From Chlamydiota bacterium (GTDB lineage Bacteria; Chlamydiota; Chlamydiia; Chlamydiales; Rhabdochlamydiaceae): DNA of 64,000 nt. The first letter of the stretch is position 1. Each line of letters begins with the position of its first letter. Position numbers and translations under genes: made by a program. The notes under the pieces are model-generated. The model worked only from the letters and a program-made list of their open reading frames with translations, ran no database searches and was not told where the DNA came from. Below are positions 41,701 to 50,140 of the stretch, one piece after another. The stretch covers positions 620 through 64,619 of the forward strand of contig JABDFI010000001.1 of NCBI GenBank assembly GCA_013286595.1, written 5' to 3'.

Positions 41701-42497
41701 TTTTAAGAAGAAAAAAAACCGAGGTGTTGCTCGAGCTTCCTGAAAAGATAGAAGAGATTGCCTACTGCGATCTCTCTGTTGAACAAAAGGAACTCTACAA
41801 CAAAACGTTCAAGCAACACAAAGAGGGCCTACTTAAGGATCTGGAGAACCGGCAGCAGATCCCTTACATGCACATCTTTTCCCTGTTTTCTACATTAAAA
41901 CAGATCTGCGATCACCCGTGTTTAATCACCAAGCAATTCGATGAATTCCAAAAGCATAAATCAGGTAAATGGGACTATTTCATCGAGTTACTTCATGAAA
42001 CGCGTGACAGTGGTCAAAAGTTAGTGATCTTCTCTCAGTATCTAGACATGCTAGATATGTTCGAAGCGTATTTAAAAGAGCACAAAATTGGTTTTGCTGG
42101 GATCCGAGGGAACACACGCGATCGCAAAGCTCAGTTAGACAAATTTCGCACAGATCCCCAGTGCGAAGTGTTTTTAGCTTCCCTCCAAGCTGCAGGTGTG
42201 GGAATCGACTTGGTTTCAGCCTCGGTCGTGATCCACTACGATAGATGGTGGAATCCCGCGCGAGAAAACCAAGCCACAGATCGCGTTCATCGGATTGGGC
42301 AGAATCGCGGAGTTCAAGTGTTTAAAATGGTGACCAAGGGAACGATCGAAGAGCACATTCATCAAATGATCGAGAGGAAAATGGGACTCATAGAAGACGT
42401 GATTAGCTTTGATGAGCAAGATCAAATCAAGAGCTTTGACCGTCATGAACTTCTGGAATTACTGCGCTCGATCAGCGATGAGATCGAAAAACCATGA
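38775..42497 (+). CDS. SNF2/Swi2-family helicase with SWIM zinc finger
   Basis: 1,240 residues. A SWIM-type zinc motif near 62-85 (CSCEKAEKTKSCPHLAAAYL, CxC...CxH). A long middle part (about 150-750) of beta-rich repeats follows, typical of the bacterial SNF2 N-terminal region. The helicase core begins near 765: DEMGLGKTHQA (Walker A), FDEAQ (DEAH-like box), LTGTPIENRL (motif III), and the C-terminal lobe with VFLASLQAAGVGIDL and ARENQATDRVHRIGQ (motifs V, VI). It is an ATP-dependent DNA translocase that remodels protein-DNA complexes. Chlamydiae have SNF2 homologues, and the neighbour der fits. No strong ribosome binding site precedes the ATG. Confidence 0.93.
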   Translation: MDEKAFSKQDLAKGAALLKTKRIGQVLFSDGTYQIEIKEPKVKTPFWPFMQLDDLGQVIDSFCSCEKAEKTKSCPHLAAAYLKIFNQQLLPLHVRFRDSLWNRMCQLASRRHGYDASILQKKRSGYEACSVTNKCLFKIQGTTTESKKRLDEILFDRQVETEETSLKFSNLPPEELALWRQGRPSHQLRFELSFWSDLAKWWMLLQEDQVKYTLSFEQESHQLPSWISLNFAPVTAGFYIAEVNWPHLIPTLSSVNSPLPVHEFQQHKIQAIHYDVERRLFLIESTPLQKSAAVEIPKEQVLQVGDWLYVPTSGFFPAQIDEIFNQPEIPSKQIASVLNKHTQIIHKYLVGTSIHTTGVKANYQIFFDANENLHIRCSVFEPGDLSQKPSALFGHWAYIDGKGFYLLEGLLFEGIEKVIKREQMSDFINRHRAWLNGFEGFQTHVYAIESQLRFNMSKDGFLQFEAALDLSDISGEFVDFGEWIFLKGKGFFAKKVGRGGTHLYSGLTIHPSQLSSFIKANREELEQLRGFFSEHSPLEKCGVEIFINDESSIVVRPQFTFRSIYRSIPVQLFGEFSYVAGEGFCEIPAEKRLPEAFMRERTINKEDESYFIHYELDLLKPFVISIQKELIKPRYIHLRVHSMQKWEKTPTSEWLLRASLETEVGEIALFDVWKALNENKKYLFSPAGIILLRPPRFNWLKAISKRKWLRDGQFLKLNTLDWLRLSVLEEIVVPDGQTEEDNLTKQHLETLQTFKTDQPIDLTGFKSSLRTYQEVGVHWLCFLQMHGLSGLLCDEMGLGKTHQAMGLLAATHNKSEGSAKFLVVCPTSVIYHWEELLKRFLPRLRVVVFYGIGRSLDNFKEQADLLLTSYGTLRHEKTALSDIPFDIAIFDEAQIAKNAQSQTHKALKKIEATMRLGLTGTPIENRLLELKSLFDIVLPGYMPQEAQFKEYFVNPIERNQDPERKMLLARLTKPFILRRKKTEVLLELPEKIEEIAYCDLSVEQKELYNKTFKQHKEGLLKDLENRQQIPYMHIFSLFSTLKQICDHPCLITKQFDEFQKHKSGKWDYFIELLHETRDSGQKLVIFSQYLDMLDMFEAYLKEHKIGFAGIRGNTRDRKAQLDKFRTDPQCEVFLASLQAAGVGIDLVSASVVIHYDRWWNPARENQATDRVHRIGQNRGVQVFKMVTKGTIEEHIHQMIERKMGLIEDVISFDEQDQIKSFDRHELLELLRSISDEIEKP

Positions 42498-43026
42498 TTA
42501 CTAAACTCAAAGCCGCAGAGAGCTTGGGCTAAATCATCGAAAGCGAGCAGCAGAAAAACATGATTTGCAGGATACGCCTGATTAGCACGATAAAAAAAAT
42601 ATTATGTTGAGGCAATTGCAAAACTCCACGACCCAGTAAAATCGCCCTTTTTAGCTATTTTGCCACCCCATCCCCGAGCCCTACTCGCTTGGAGTATGTG
42701 CTCGGGGATGGGGCACAGCTGCAACCTAAGATGGTCCTAGTTAACTCAGATTGTGGTAACTCCCTCTCTTTTTTTTCATCGTGCATATCAAGCATATCTT
42801 GTTCATCTTGTTTTGTTTGTTGCTCGAACCTCAGACTTAATCCCTTGTGGGCTAATTCAAAAAAATTGCTGAATGGGTCTAGGAATGTGGGCTTAAATAT
42901 GAGAGATTTGCGATTTTAAAAAAGTGTCTACTAAGGCTTGGAAAAATGTCCTTTCTAGCAGCCTTGAGTAGAGATTGGATTTTATTCACGAAGAGTGTAA
43001 AATCGTCCATTCATCTCGTAGGATTT
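42498..43026. other. Intergenic region with a GAGGCAATTGC repeat
   Basis: Contains a repeat at about 42603-42720. Otherwise I see only T-rich sequence and no gene. Open frames here lack ribosome binding sites and family features. Confidence 0.55.
42603..42720. repeat. GAGGCAATTGC-family repeat with GC-rich hairpin
   Basis: Starts TTGAGGCAATTGCAAAACTC, continues AATCGCCCTTTTAGC, and ends in a 13-bp stem CCCCATCCCCGAG/CTCGGGGATGGGG (42666-42678 with 42701-42713). The right terminal repeat is missing. Confidence 0.75.
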
Positions 43027-44460
43027 ATGAGCAAACAGATCAAACTAGCTCTAGTAGGGCGCCCCAATGTAGGAAAATCAGCTCTTTTTAATTGCATTTG
43101 CAAAAAAAGAATTGCCATTGTTGATGAAGCCGAGGGGATCACGCGCGATCGCCTCTATGCTCCTGCTGATTTTTTTGGTCAGTCGTTTGAAATTATCGAT
43201 ACCGGGGGAATCGATCCCCATTCCAAGGCTGCCTTCCAAGAGGAAATTAGACGTCAGGCAGAGATTGCCATTGAAGAAGCGGATGTGCTCATCATGGTTG
43301 TCGATCTCCTCGCTGGCCTCACAGCTCTTGATGAGTATGTGGCGCGCCTCTTGTTGAAAACCGGTAGAAAAGTGATCTTGGCAGTCAATAAAATTGATGA
43401 CCATTCTAAAGTCGATCTGGTCTATCCCTTTTATGCCTTGGGCATTTCCACCGTTGTTCCCGTCTCTGCCATTCACCACTTTCAAATTGCAGAATTGCTC
43501 GAAGCGGCTTTTAAAGATGTTGTCTTCCCTCAAGAAATAGAAGAGAAGCATGACAGCATCCGTGTGGCGATTGTGGGTAGACCGAATGTCGGGAAATCTA
43601 CACTTGTCAATTACTTGCTCGATGAAGAGCGATGCGTGGTCAGTCCCATTGCAGGAACCACACGCGATAGCATCGATGTCGACATTGAAGCGGAAGGAAC
43701 ACACTTCACATTAATCGATACCGCAGGCATTCGCCGTAAGAAATCAGAAAAAGAAGTTGTCGATAAGTTTGCCGCCGTGCGCACAGAACGCGCTATCGAC
43801 CGCGCCGATGTGTGTGTGCTTGTCATAGATGCTGTTCATGGGATGGGAACGCAAGAAAAGCGGATTGCTCACGAAATCGAAGCTCAGGGAAAGGGATGCA
43901 TTGTCTTGTTCAATAAATGGGACTTGGTCAAAGGGTTCCGCATGGAGCACTGCCGCAAGAGCTTTGAATACGACGTGCCCTTTCTTCTTCATTGCCCCTC
44001 ATTATTTGTTTCAGGTCTCGATGGTCGCAATCTCAATCAGTTGTTCAAAACGATCAAAGAGGTCGATGCTCAACAGACGCGACGGATCACCACAGGTCAG
44101 CTCAATAAATTCTTAGAGAAGGTGGTGCAGCAGTACCATCCTCCTATGTTGCAAGGGAAGCGCTTGAGAATTTATTACATGGCTCAAGTTGATATCCAAC
44201 CCCCGCGCTTTGTTCTCTTTGTCAATAACCCGAATTTAATGATCGATTCGTACAAAAAATATCTCCTCAATCAATTCCGTGAGACCTACCAATTCACAGG
44301 TGCTCCGATTGAATTCATTCTCAAAGCGCGTTCTTCCAAACGGCAAGATTCAGCTAAGAAAGAAGAAGTTCCCGAGACTGTAGAAGAAGAGGTAGTGGAT
44401 GAAGAAGATGATCTTGAAGAAGCAGATCTCTCTTTCCTCGATCCCTCTTACTTCGAATAA
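43027..44460 (+). CDS. der: Ribosome biogenesis GTPase Der (EngA)
   Basis: 477 residues from the ATG at 43027 (AGGATTT upstream). The longer frame from 42946 is not part of the family. Two tandem GTPase domains: GRPNVGKSALFN near 11-22, DTGGI, NKID; and GRPNVGKSTLVN near 186-197, DTAGI, NKWD. A KH-like C-terminal domain ends with an acidic tail (EEEVVDEEDDLEEADLSF). It acts in 50S subunit assembly. The acidic tail is longer than usual. Confidence 0.95.
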   Translation: MSKQIKLALVGRPNVGKSALFNCICKKRIAIVDEAEGITRDRLYAPADFFGQSFEIIDTGGIDPHSKAAFQEEIRRQAEIAIEEADVLIMVVDLLAGLTALDEYVARLLLKTGRKVILAVNKIDDHSKVDLVYPFYALGISTVVPVSAIHHFQIAELLEAAFKDVVFPQEIEEKHDSIRVAIVGRPNVGKSTLVNYLLDEERCVVSPIAGTTRDSIDVDIEAEGTHFTLIDTAGIRRKKSEKEVVDKFAAVRTERAIDRADVCVLVIDAVHGMGTQEKRIAHEIEAQGKGCIVLFNKWDLVKGFRMEHCRKSFEYDVPFLLHCPSLFVSGLDGRNLNQLFKTIKEVDAQQTRRITTGQLNKFLEKVVQQYHPPMLQGKRLRIYYMAQVDIQPPRFVLFVNNPNLMIDSYKKYLLNQFRETYQFTGAPIEFILKARSSKRQDSAKKEEVPETVEEEVVDEEDDLEEADLSFLDPSYFE

Positions 44461-44463
44461 AGC

Positions 44464-45018
44464 TTAAGGGACGGGGTCGTAGTTGTAGAGTTTGCCTTCG
44501 CTTTCGATTTTTTGGTAGTGCCAGTCGTCGCCGTTTTCACGCAGTAAGCGATCACATCCCATGACAAAGCCTTTAATGAAGCCGTATTTTTGGATAGCTT
44601 CTTTCATGTAACCAGAGGAAGAGGGGCGAAAATGGCTGCGAGGGCCATCTACTGGAGAGAGAACTTGTTGGTGGAAGTTGATGATCTTTTCAGCTACTTG
44701 GGCTGCTAGGGAAGGGGAAGAAGATGAGGATTGTGTTTGGATGGGTCGTGCTAAATCGGCATCTTTGCCCCAAGGTTCATGGAATCCTGGTCTTGCATAA
44801 AGTGTTAGAGGAAGTAAGCAGAAAATAACGATAGACCTCTTTCGAAAATAAGGTTCTGTCGATTTTGGGGTTCTTTTGAGCCGAGTTTTCGATTTTTTTT
44901 GCGGGGATTGTATCTTGTTTCGTATACTATCCCCGCAAAAAAAATCGAAAATCGGCCAAAATAATCCCGAAAATCGACGAACCCTTAATTTCGAAAAAGG
45001 TCTAAGCTTAAAACGCAT
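44464..45018 (-). CDS. YidD-like protein with a palindromic element inside its signal peptide
   Basis: 184 residues as read. Residues about 100-175 match the YidD family: KIINFHQQVLSPVDGPRSHF, then RPSSSGYMKEAIQKYGFIKG, then GCDRLLREN. The usual cysteines (CRFxPTCS) are replaced by serines. YidD helps membrane protein insertion; an exported paralogue is unusual. Residues 6-62 are encoded by the type-1 element at 44834-45002. Without it the start reads MRFKLIVIFCLLPLTLYARPG, a standard signal peptide cut after LYA. The ATG overlaps the stop of the upstream lipoprotein gene, so the genes form an operon. Whether the extended protein is still exported is open. Confidence 0.8.
   Translation of the reverse strand: MRFKLRPFSKLRVRRFSGLFWPIFDFFCGDSIRNKIQSPQKKSKTRLKRTPKSTEPYFRKRSIVIFCLLPLTLYARPGFHEPWGKDADLARPIQTQSSSSSPSLAAQVAEKIINFHQQVLSPVDGPRSHFRPSSSGYMKEAIQKYGFIKGFVMGCDRLLRENGDDWHYQKIESEGKLYNYDPVP
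44834..45002. mobile_element. Type-1 palindromic element inserted in the yidD-like signal peptide
   Basis: 169 bp flanked by TA on both sides (44832-44833 and 45003-45004). Ends GACCTCTTTCGAAAATAAGG and inverted CTTAATTTCGAAAAAGGTC; almost the whole element folds on itself, with the tip GCGGGGAT ... ATCCCCGC. Element plus one TA is 171 bp, 57 codons, with no stop in the yidD frame. Confidence 0.92.
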
Positions 45019-45949
45019 AATTTAACATCAGTACGGGAAAAAGTCCCTCTTGGTTCATCATCGGTGTGGTAAGGCGCTCGTAGAGGCGTTCATTGTAGTA
45101 CTTGGCTTCTAGTCCGCCTCCGTAAATGCCACCAAAGTACCATCCAGCCTCAAAACTTGTGAAGATAATGCCAGCGGGGATATTCCCATCGATAAAAAAA
45201 TAAGTGGAAGCGCCGATGAAAAGCCCGTTGAGTAAAAAAGCGGTGATAGCGGATTGTTTTTGGCCCAGGTAATAGTATCCGGCCCCGGGAAGAACAGCGT
45301 TAAGAGCTTGAGCTTTTCCTACAGATTTTTTTTCTAGGGTATACGTGGTTAAAAAATTATTGAGATAACCAGGGCGAGGATCAACTGTTTCTATGCGAGC
45401 TATATCTCCCGAGACAAGGGCGTTGGAGAGATAAATTTTTTGAGCTTCTTCGGGAAAAAAGCACTGAATGAGTTGAAGCATTCTATGCGTTTGACGCTCA
45501 TCCTGTTCATGGTAATAAGCATCGTACATGATGATCAGCATATCGCGAAGTGCGGGGAAACTGATGTCGGCATGTTTTAGAGCGCTGTGTTCAAATGTGT
45601 AGATCACATCCGTCCATTTGTGTGCGATGTAGTAGCTGTAGAGGATTTCATACTGGATTTCGAGAAGACGCCCTTTTTCTTCCGGGGGGATGAGCATCTC
45701 AGCTCGTTTGAAACAGATGATCGATTGGTAAAGATCGAGTTGTTGGGCAAAGCGCTGAGCTAGCCACATCTCTTTTCCCCAGTCTTGAGAGCGCTCCTCT
45801 TCGGTTAGGGGGTGGAAAGGGGAAGGCAACGTGTGTAGATAACGATCTTCTACCACACAATTAAGGGTGGGCTCAATCTGATCAGGAACGCGATGGCACG
45901 CAGTCAACCCGCAGAGCAGGATGCATGTGCAGAGTAGATGTTTATTCAT
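45008..45949 (-). CDS. Lipoprotein with TPR-like region, type III locus
   Basis: 313 residues. Lipoprotein signal LLCGLTAC with the lipidated cysteine at 18. The middle (about 60-190) is helical and repeat-like (ICFKRAEMLIPPEEKGRLLE, YSYYIAHKWTDVIYTFEH), similar to tetratricopeptide repeats. Near 215-280 is a hydrophobic region AVLPGAGYYYLGQKQSAI and ILFTSFEAGWYFGGIYGGG-like sequence with probable membrane hairpins. It overlaps the sctC stop (ATGAATAA) and the yidD start, so the three genes are coupled. A role as secretin pilot or partner is possible (inference), but proven pilotins are smaller. Confidence 0.75.
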   Translation of the reverse strand: MNKHLLCTCILLCGLTACHRVPDQIEPTLNCVVEDRYLHTLPSPFHPLTEEERSQDWGKEMWLAQRFAQQLDLYQSIICFKRAEMLIPPEEKGRLLEIQYEILYSYYIAHKWTDVIYTFEHSALKHADISFPALRDMLIIMYDAYYHEQDERQTHRMLQLIQCFFPEEAQKIYLSNALVSGDIARIETVDPRPGYLNNFLTTYTLEKKSVGKAQALNAVLPGAGYYYLGQKQSAITAFLLNGLFIGASTYFFIDGNIPAGIIFTSFEAGWYFGGIYGGGLEAKYYNERLYERLTTPMMNQEGLFPVLMLNYAF

Positions 45950-48900
45950 CTTCAGGTAGTTTCACCGTATCTAACCCTTCGTCAAATTCTTCTTTGAGGA
46001 CAGGTAAGCGCGCTTGATCTTTAAAGAGCCATTCCTGGCGCTCTGTGATCTGCTTATATTCCTCAACAGTGTCGACGATCTGAGGGCGTACGAAGATGAT
46101 AACATTCGCTTTTTGATTTTGGCGATCATTTTCGCTAAATAAGGCTCCAACGACAGGTAAACTTCCCAAGCAGGGGATTGCGGTGCGGAAATGGGATTTG
46201 CTATCGTTGATCATCCCGCTTAAAACTAAAAATTTATTATCTGGCACATGAACGCGCGTTTCCATGTGGGTATGTGAGGTCGTGATACCAGTTAGCACGA
46301 GGCTATTGGTAGAACTTGCGCCACTCACTACCTGTGAAAGATCCTGGACAATGTCTAGGGTGACCACGTCATTTTCGCCTAACATGGGCGTGATGGTCAA
46401 TGTCACACCTACGTCGCGGTATTCAATGTTAGAGGTCGTGGTCGTATTGCTTTGCGAGTTAGTGACAATCGCACCCGTGTAGGGAATGTTGCTACCGACA
46501 AAGATTGTCGATTGACGGTTGTCTTGTGTGATAATTTTCTGGTTGATCACCACACTCGTGTCGGTATCGAGTTGGATGGCGTTGAGAAGAGATCCCAATG
46601 AAATGAACGATCTTCCCTTGTGCATGATGATATCACCAATGACCCCTAAGTCAAAGCCCGTGCTAAATGGAAGAGTGGTGTTAGTGGGTGTCGTCGTGGC
46701 ATTAATCGCTTGAAGAGGTACAGCAAGTCCTGTAGGAACTGAACTTCCTGAGCTACTACTAACAGGAAAGTTGCCGGTTTGGAAAATCGTTTTATCGAAA
46801 TACTTGACTTGACTTCCCCACTGAAGTCCAAAATTCTGGCTGTTGGAAAGTGTGGTATTAATCACGAGCACTTCAATGAAGACCTGTCTCAAAGGAACAT
46901 CGAGATTTGCGATCAGATCCTTCATTTTTGATAGGATATCTGCTTGTCCAGTTGCGAGAAGAGAGTTGGTAACCTGGATCCACTGCAGCGATTCTATGGC
47001 TTCAGCTAATGCGACATTCGGTGTACTACCTTTTGTCAAATTCGCAGCCACTTGCTTAAGAGCGCCTTGAATATCAATACCCGTGTGGTACTGCAATTTG
47101 TAGACGAGAAAACTCGTGTTATCGATCGATTCAATGGAAGGGGTGGTAGATTCACTGCTTGCCACATCAAATTTCTCTAGAAGTCCTTGCGCACGAGTAA
47201 TAGCATTCTCATCACCTGAGATAAGTAGGGTATGTGTTTTAGGGATCCATTTCATGTTGTCAATGACGTCAAAGAAAGCGGGATCAGAAACTCCCGACAT
47301 CTTGAGGTTCTGCTTGAATTCACACAAGATACCAATCAGTTCATCGCCCGGGAGATATTTTGGAGTGTAAATCACGAAAACAGCAGCAGCTCGTTCGGGA
47401 GCAGCTCGTTCGGGAACGGGGATGCCGCCTGTGTCAAATTTTTTGGCTAGATCTTCAATGCGCTGGAGTGCCGTTTGTGTACCTGTAAAGAGGACAGAAT
47501 TATTTTCTCGAATCAATTTCATCGAATTGATCGCTTCGGCAACTTCTTGATCATCGGGATTGGATTTTTTGAGCTCAGTGCCAAAAGCTCTCATCGAAAT
47601 CATGAATTTATCAGGATCAGAATTTTGCAATTTGTAAAGGAAAAAGGTAAGATTGCCGACTTTTTGAATGGAGGAGAGGGCTTCACTCGTATCAATGGTC
47701 GTGAGTAGGTCTTTTATTTTGTCAAGGCTGCCTTGAGAACCTGTGAACAGAATAGAATCAGTGGATTCGACATAACGCGCTGTACTCAGGGTTTGAGAAA
47801 ATTCTGCGTCATTTAAACCTGCAGATTTTAGATCACCAGCTAAATCGTTGAGGATGAGTTGAATGTCTTTAGCGGGTAAAAATTTGGGTTTATAAATGAA
47901 AAAGGCTTGAGCACCCACTGGGGCGCCAGAAGCAACGTCAAAATCGACAAGTAAGGTTTTGATCTGTTCAATCGCGTCGGGAGATCCAGTGATCAGTAAG
48001 GAATTGTTCGATTTCACCCATTCGATGCCGTTAATGGCTTTGATCAGATTTTGATTCTGCAGGTTTGATGTAGGTAGTTTAGAGGAGATATGTTTGAGCT
48101 CCTCAATGACTGTTTCGCCTTGTGCGCTTTGAAGTTTATAAAGGTAAAAACCTTGAGAAAGTTGTCCTGTTACCTCGCCTGGACCATCGATTGTTGACAA
48201 TAGCGCTTTCAATCGATCGACGGTAACAGAATCTGCTGTCACCATGAACGATTGCGTCGTGGCGTTCCACTGCATTGCCTCGATGGCTTTGGCTAAATTT
48301 TGGTCGGGAACAGAAGTGGATTTCTTTAAGGGAGGAAGGAGAGCTTGGAGTCCTTGCTCGATCCGATCCGGTGAGGCATACTGGGGCTTATAGATGAACA
48401 CTTCTGAGGCTTGGGTCGTTCCCAATCCTGGAGCATCCATAGCAATGAGCATCGCATGGATCCTTTCTAAGGATTGCGGATCTCCCGTAAACAGGATTGA
48501 ATTAGTAGAGGGTTTCCATTGAGCAGATTCAAGTGTTTGTAAAAAAGATTTATTAGCTAGTCCAGATTTCTTTAAATCATTGCCGGTTTCGACAAGGGAT
48601 TGATAGAGCTGCTCTCCATTGCGATTCTGAGGAGTAAAAATCAAAAACGTCGATTTGGAATGCACTTCGGGACCCGAAACCACGTCAAAAGTGGGGAGAA
48701 TATCTTTCAATTTCTGAAGAGCATTTGGAGTGCCGGTGAAAATAAGAGAATTTACATCTTCAATCCAGCTCAGACTTTGAATCGCACGGATGAGGTCTTC
48801 ATCAGGATGGGAAAGAGCTTCAAGTCGTGAACGCATCTGATCCAAAGAAGCTGCAATTTGGTCTTCTTTTGCTTTTTGGATCTTGTAAATGAAGAATGTC

Positions 48901-50021
48901 TCTTTACCAGTCAGTGGAGAATCGAGAGAAGAGAGAATGTCTTTGAGTTTCCCAATGGTATCTTCATCTGCTAAGAAAATGAGGGAATTTGTATCTTCAG
49001 CAACTTCCAGTCCCTGAATAGCTTGTTCTATGGAAGGTTGGATGATGCCTCGTGCTTTCATTTGCGCAGCGATTTGTTTGAGTCCTACGATGAGCTCATC
49101 AGGAGTGCTATTTTGGATTTTGTAGATGAAGACAGTTTTCTTTGCCATCGGCCCCAATACCATGGGCTTAGCAGGTAGATCGAGATCTTCCATCACAGCG
49201 AGGGAGCGCTCGATCAAATAGGGGGTGGATACGATGAAAATCGAATTGGTTTCTGGCTGAGAAACGAAAATGAGAGGATTGCCATCAGTAAAGGGTGTTA
49301 AAACGCGCTGAGATAGAGCAATCAGTTCATCAGGTGCGATGTTCTTGACAATGTAAGTATCAATTTCAAGAGGACTATGAGGGCTGTCGAGACTCGTTAA
49401 TAGCTGAGCAATTTTGTCGACATTAGTTGTGATATCAGTGACGATGAGCTGCCGCGTTTCATTGGAAACTTCGATAAGCGCAGCGTTTGATGTCATGGGA
49501 CGAATGATGCCGGCTATAGTGTTCGCATTGGCATTTTTGATTCGAAAGACTCGCGTGACAAGAACAGAGTTTTCCGCTTTCGAATCTGGTAAATCCGAAG
49601 AGATAATTGTGGGAATTTGTCGGACATTGCTATTGTTTGTGATGAGTACATTGTTCCCTTGTTCTAGCAGGATCAAATCGTGCATCCGCAAAACTTGAGC
49701 TAATGCTGACATCACATTTTTGGCAGTGACGGGTTCTTCCGAAACAACCGTTACGGTGAACTGTAAATTCTCTTCTTCAAAGACAAAATTTAGTCCTGTC
49801 AATTTGCTAGCAAATCGGATGAACTCGATGATGCTGACGTTATTAAAATTGATCGTGTACGTGTCTTTCTCTGCGGCAGTATCTTCTTTAGCAGAACTTT
49901 GGGCTGCAGCTAATAGGAGCTCACTCCCATCAGAACTATATGCGCCAAGTGTTTGAAAGAAAGATAGGAAGGAGGTGCACAATGCAATCTCGAGCCAAAA
50001 CCGCTTCCGGAATTCTTTCAT
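45942..50021 (-). CDS. sctC: Type III secretion secretin SctC (CdsC) with expanded N-domain repeats
   Basis: 1,359 residues; C. trachomatis CdsC is about 920. Signal peptide at 1-27. An N0-like domain near 50-125 (TINFNNVSIIEFIRFASKL), a first N-domain near 150-215 and a second near 217-285. Then nine tandem repeats of about 83 residues from about 297 to 1,040, each of the form (I/L/V)YK(I/L/P)Q ... W or L ... NSLLFTG ... L..(F/I/L)D. The secretin pore domain follows (about 1,042-1,320) with VFIEVLVINTTLSNSQNFGL and VPDNKFLVLSGMINDSKSHF and the GSLPVVGALF lip motif. It forms the outer membrane ring of the injectisome. In Chlamydia this gene directly follows pkn5; here an island separates them. 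Confidence 0.93.
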   Translation of the reverse strand: MKEFRKRFWLEIALCTSFLSFFQTLGAYSSDGSELLLAAAQSSAKEDTAAEKDTYTINFNNVSIIEFIRFASKLTGLNFVFEEENLQFTVTVVSEEPVTAKNVMSALAQVLRMHDLILLEQGNNVLITNNSNVRQIPTIISSDLPDSKAENSVLVTRVFRIKNANANTIAGIIRPMTSNAALIEVSNETRQLIVTDITTNVDKIAQLLTSLDSPHSPLEIDTYIVKNIAPDELIALSQRVLTPFTDGNPLIFVSQPETNSIFIVSTPYLIERSLAVMEDLDLPAKPMVLGPMAKKTVFIYKIQNSTPDELIVGLKQIAAQMKARGIIQPSIEQAIQGLEVAEDTNSLIFLADEDTIGKLKDILSSLDSPLTGKETFFIYKIQKAKEDQIAASLDQMRSRLEALSHPDEDLIRAIQSLSWIEDVNSLIFTGTPNALQKLKDILPTFDVVSGPEVHSKSTFLIFTPQNRNGEQLYQSLVETGNDLKKSGLANKSFLQTLESAQWKPSTNSILFTGDPQSLERIHAMLIAMDAPGLGTTQASEVFIYKPQYASPDRIEQGLQALLPPLKKSTSVPDQNLAKAIEAMQWNATTQSFMVTADSVTVDRLKALLSTIDGPGEVTGQLSQGFYLYKLQSAQGETVIEELKHISSKLPTSNLQNQNLIKAINGIEWVKSNNSLLITGSPDAIEQIKTLLVDFDVASGAPVGAQAFFIYKPKFLPAKDIQLILNDLAGDLKSAGLNDAEFSQTLSTARYVESTDSILFTGSQGSLDKIKDLLTTIDTSEALSSIQKVGNLTFFLYKLQNSDPDKFMISMRAFGTELKKSNPDDQEVAEAINSMKLIRENNSVLFTGTQTALQRIEDLAKKFDTGGIPVPERAAPERAAAVFVIYTPKYLPGDELIGILCEFKQNLKMSGVSDPAFFDVIDNMKWIPKTHTLLISGDENAITRAQGLLEKFDVASSESTTPSIESIDNTSFLVYKLQYHTGIDIQGALKQVAANLTKGSTPNVALAEAIESLQWIQVTNSLLATGQADILSKMKDLIANLDVPLRQVFIEVLVINTTLSNSQNFGLQWGSQVKYFDKTIFQTGNFPVSSSSGSSVPTGLAVPLQAINATTTPTNTTLPFSTGFDLGVIGDIIMHKGRSFISLGSLLNAIQLDTDTSVVINQKIITQDNRQSTIFVGSNIPYTGAIVTNSQSNTTTTSNIEYRDVGVTLTITPMLGENDVVTLDIVQDLSQVVSGASSTNSLVLTGITTSHTHMETRVHVPDNKFLVLSGMINDSKSHFRTAIPCLGSLPVVGALFSENDRQNQKANVIIFVRPQIVDTVEEYKQITERQEWLFKDQARLPVLKEEFDEGLDTVKLPEDE

Positions 50022-50140
50022 AGCCTAAAAAACCTCAGTATATTTACTCTAGCAACCGAGAAAAACTAAAGAACTTGTATCGAATCCTAAAATACTTTTT
50101 GTATTATTGTAAACGATATACCGACCTTGAAGGTAAGAAC

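Noticed and set aside
42689..43026. An open frame at 42689-42919 and an N-terminal extension of Der to 42946.
   Set aside because: The first begins inside a palindromic repeat. The second has no family similarity before MSKQIKLALVGRPNVGKS.
46264..49956. Plus-strand open frames inside sctC.
   Set aside because: They are antisense shadows of a long gene with clear repeats and motifs.
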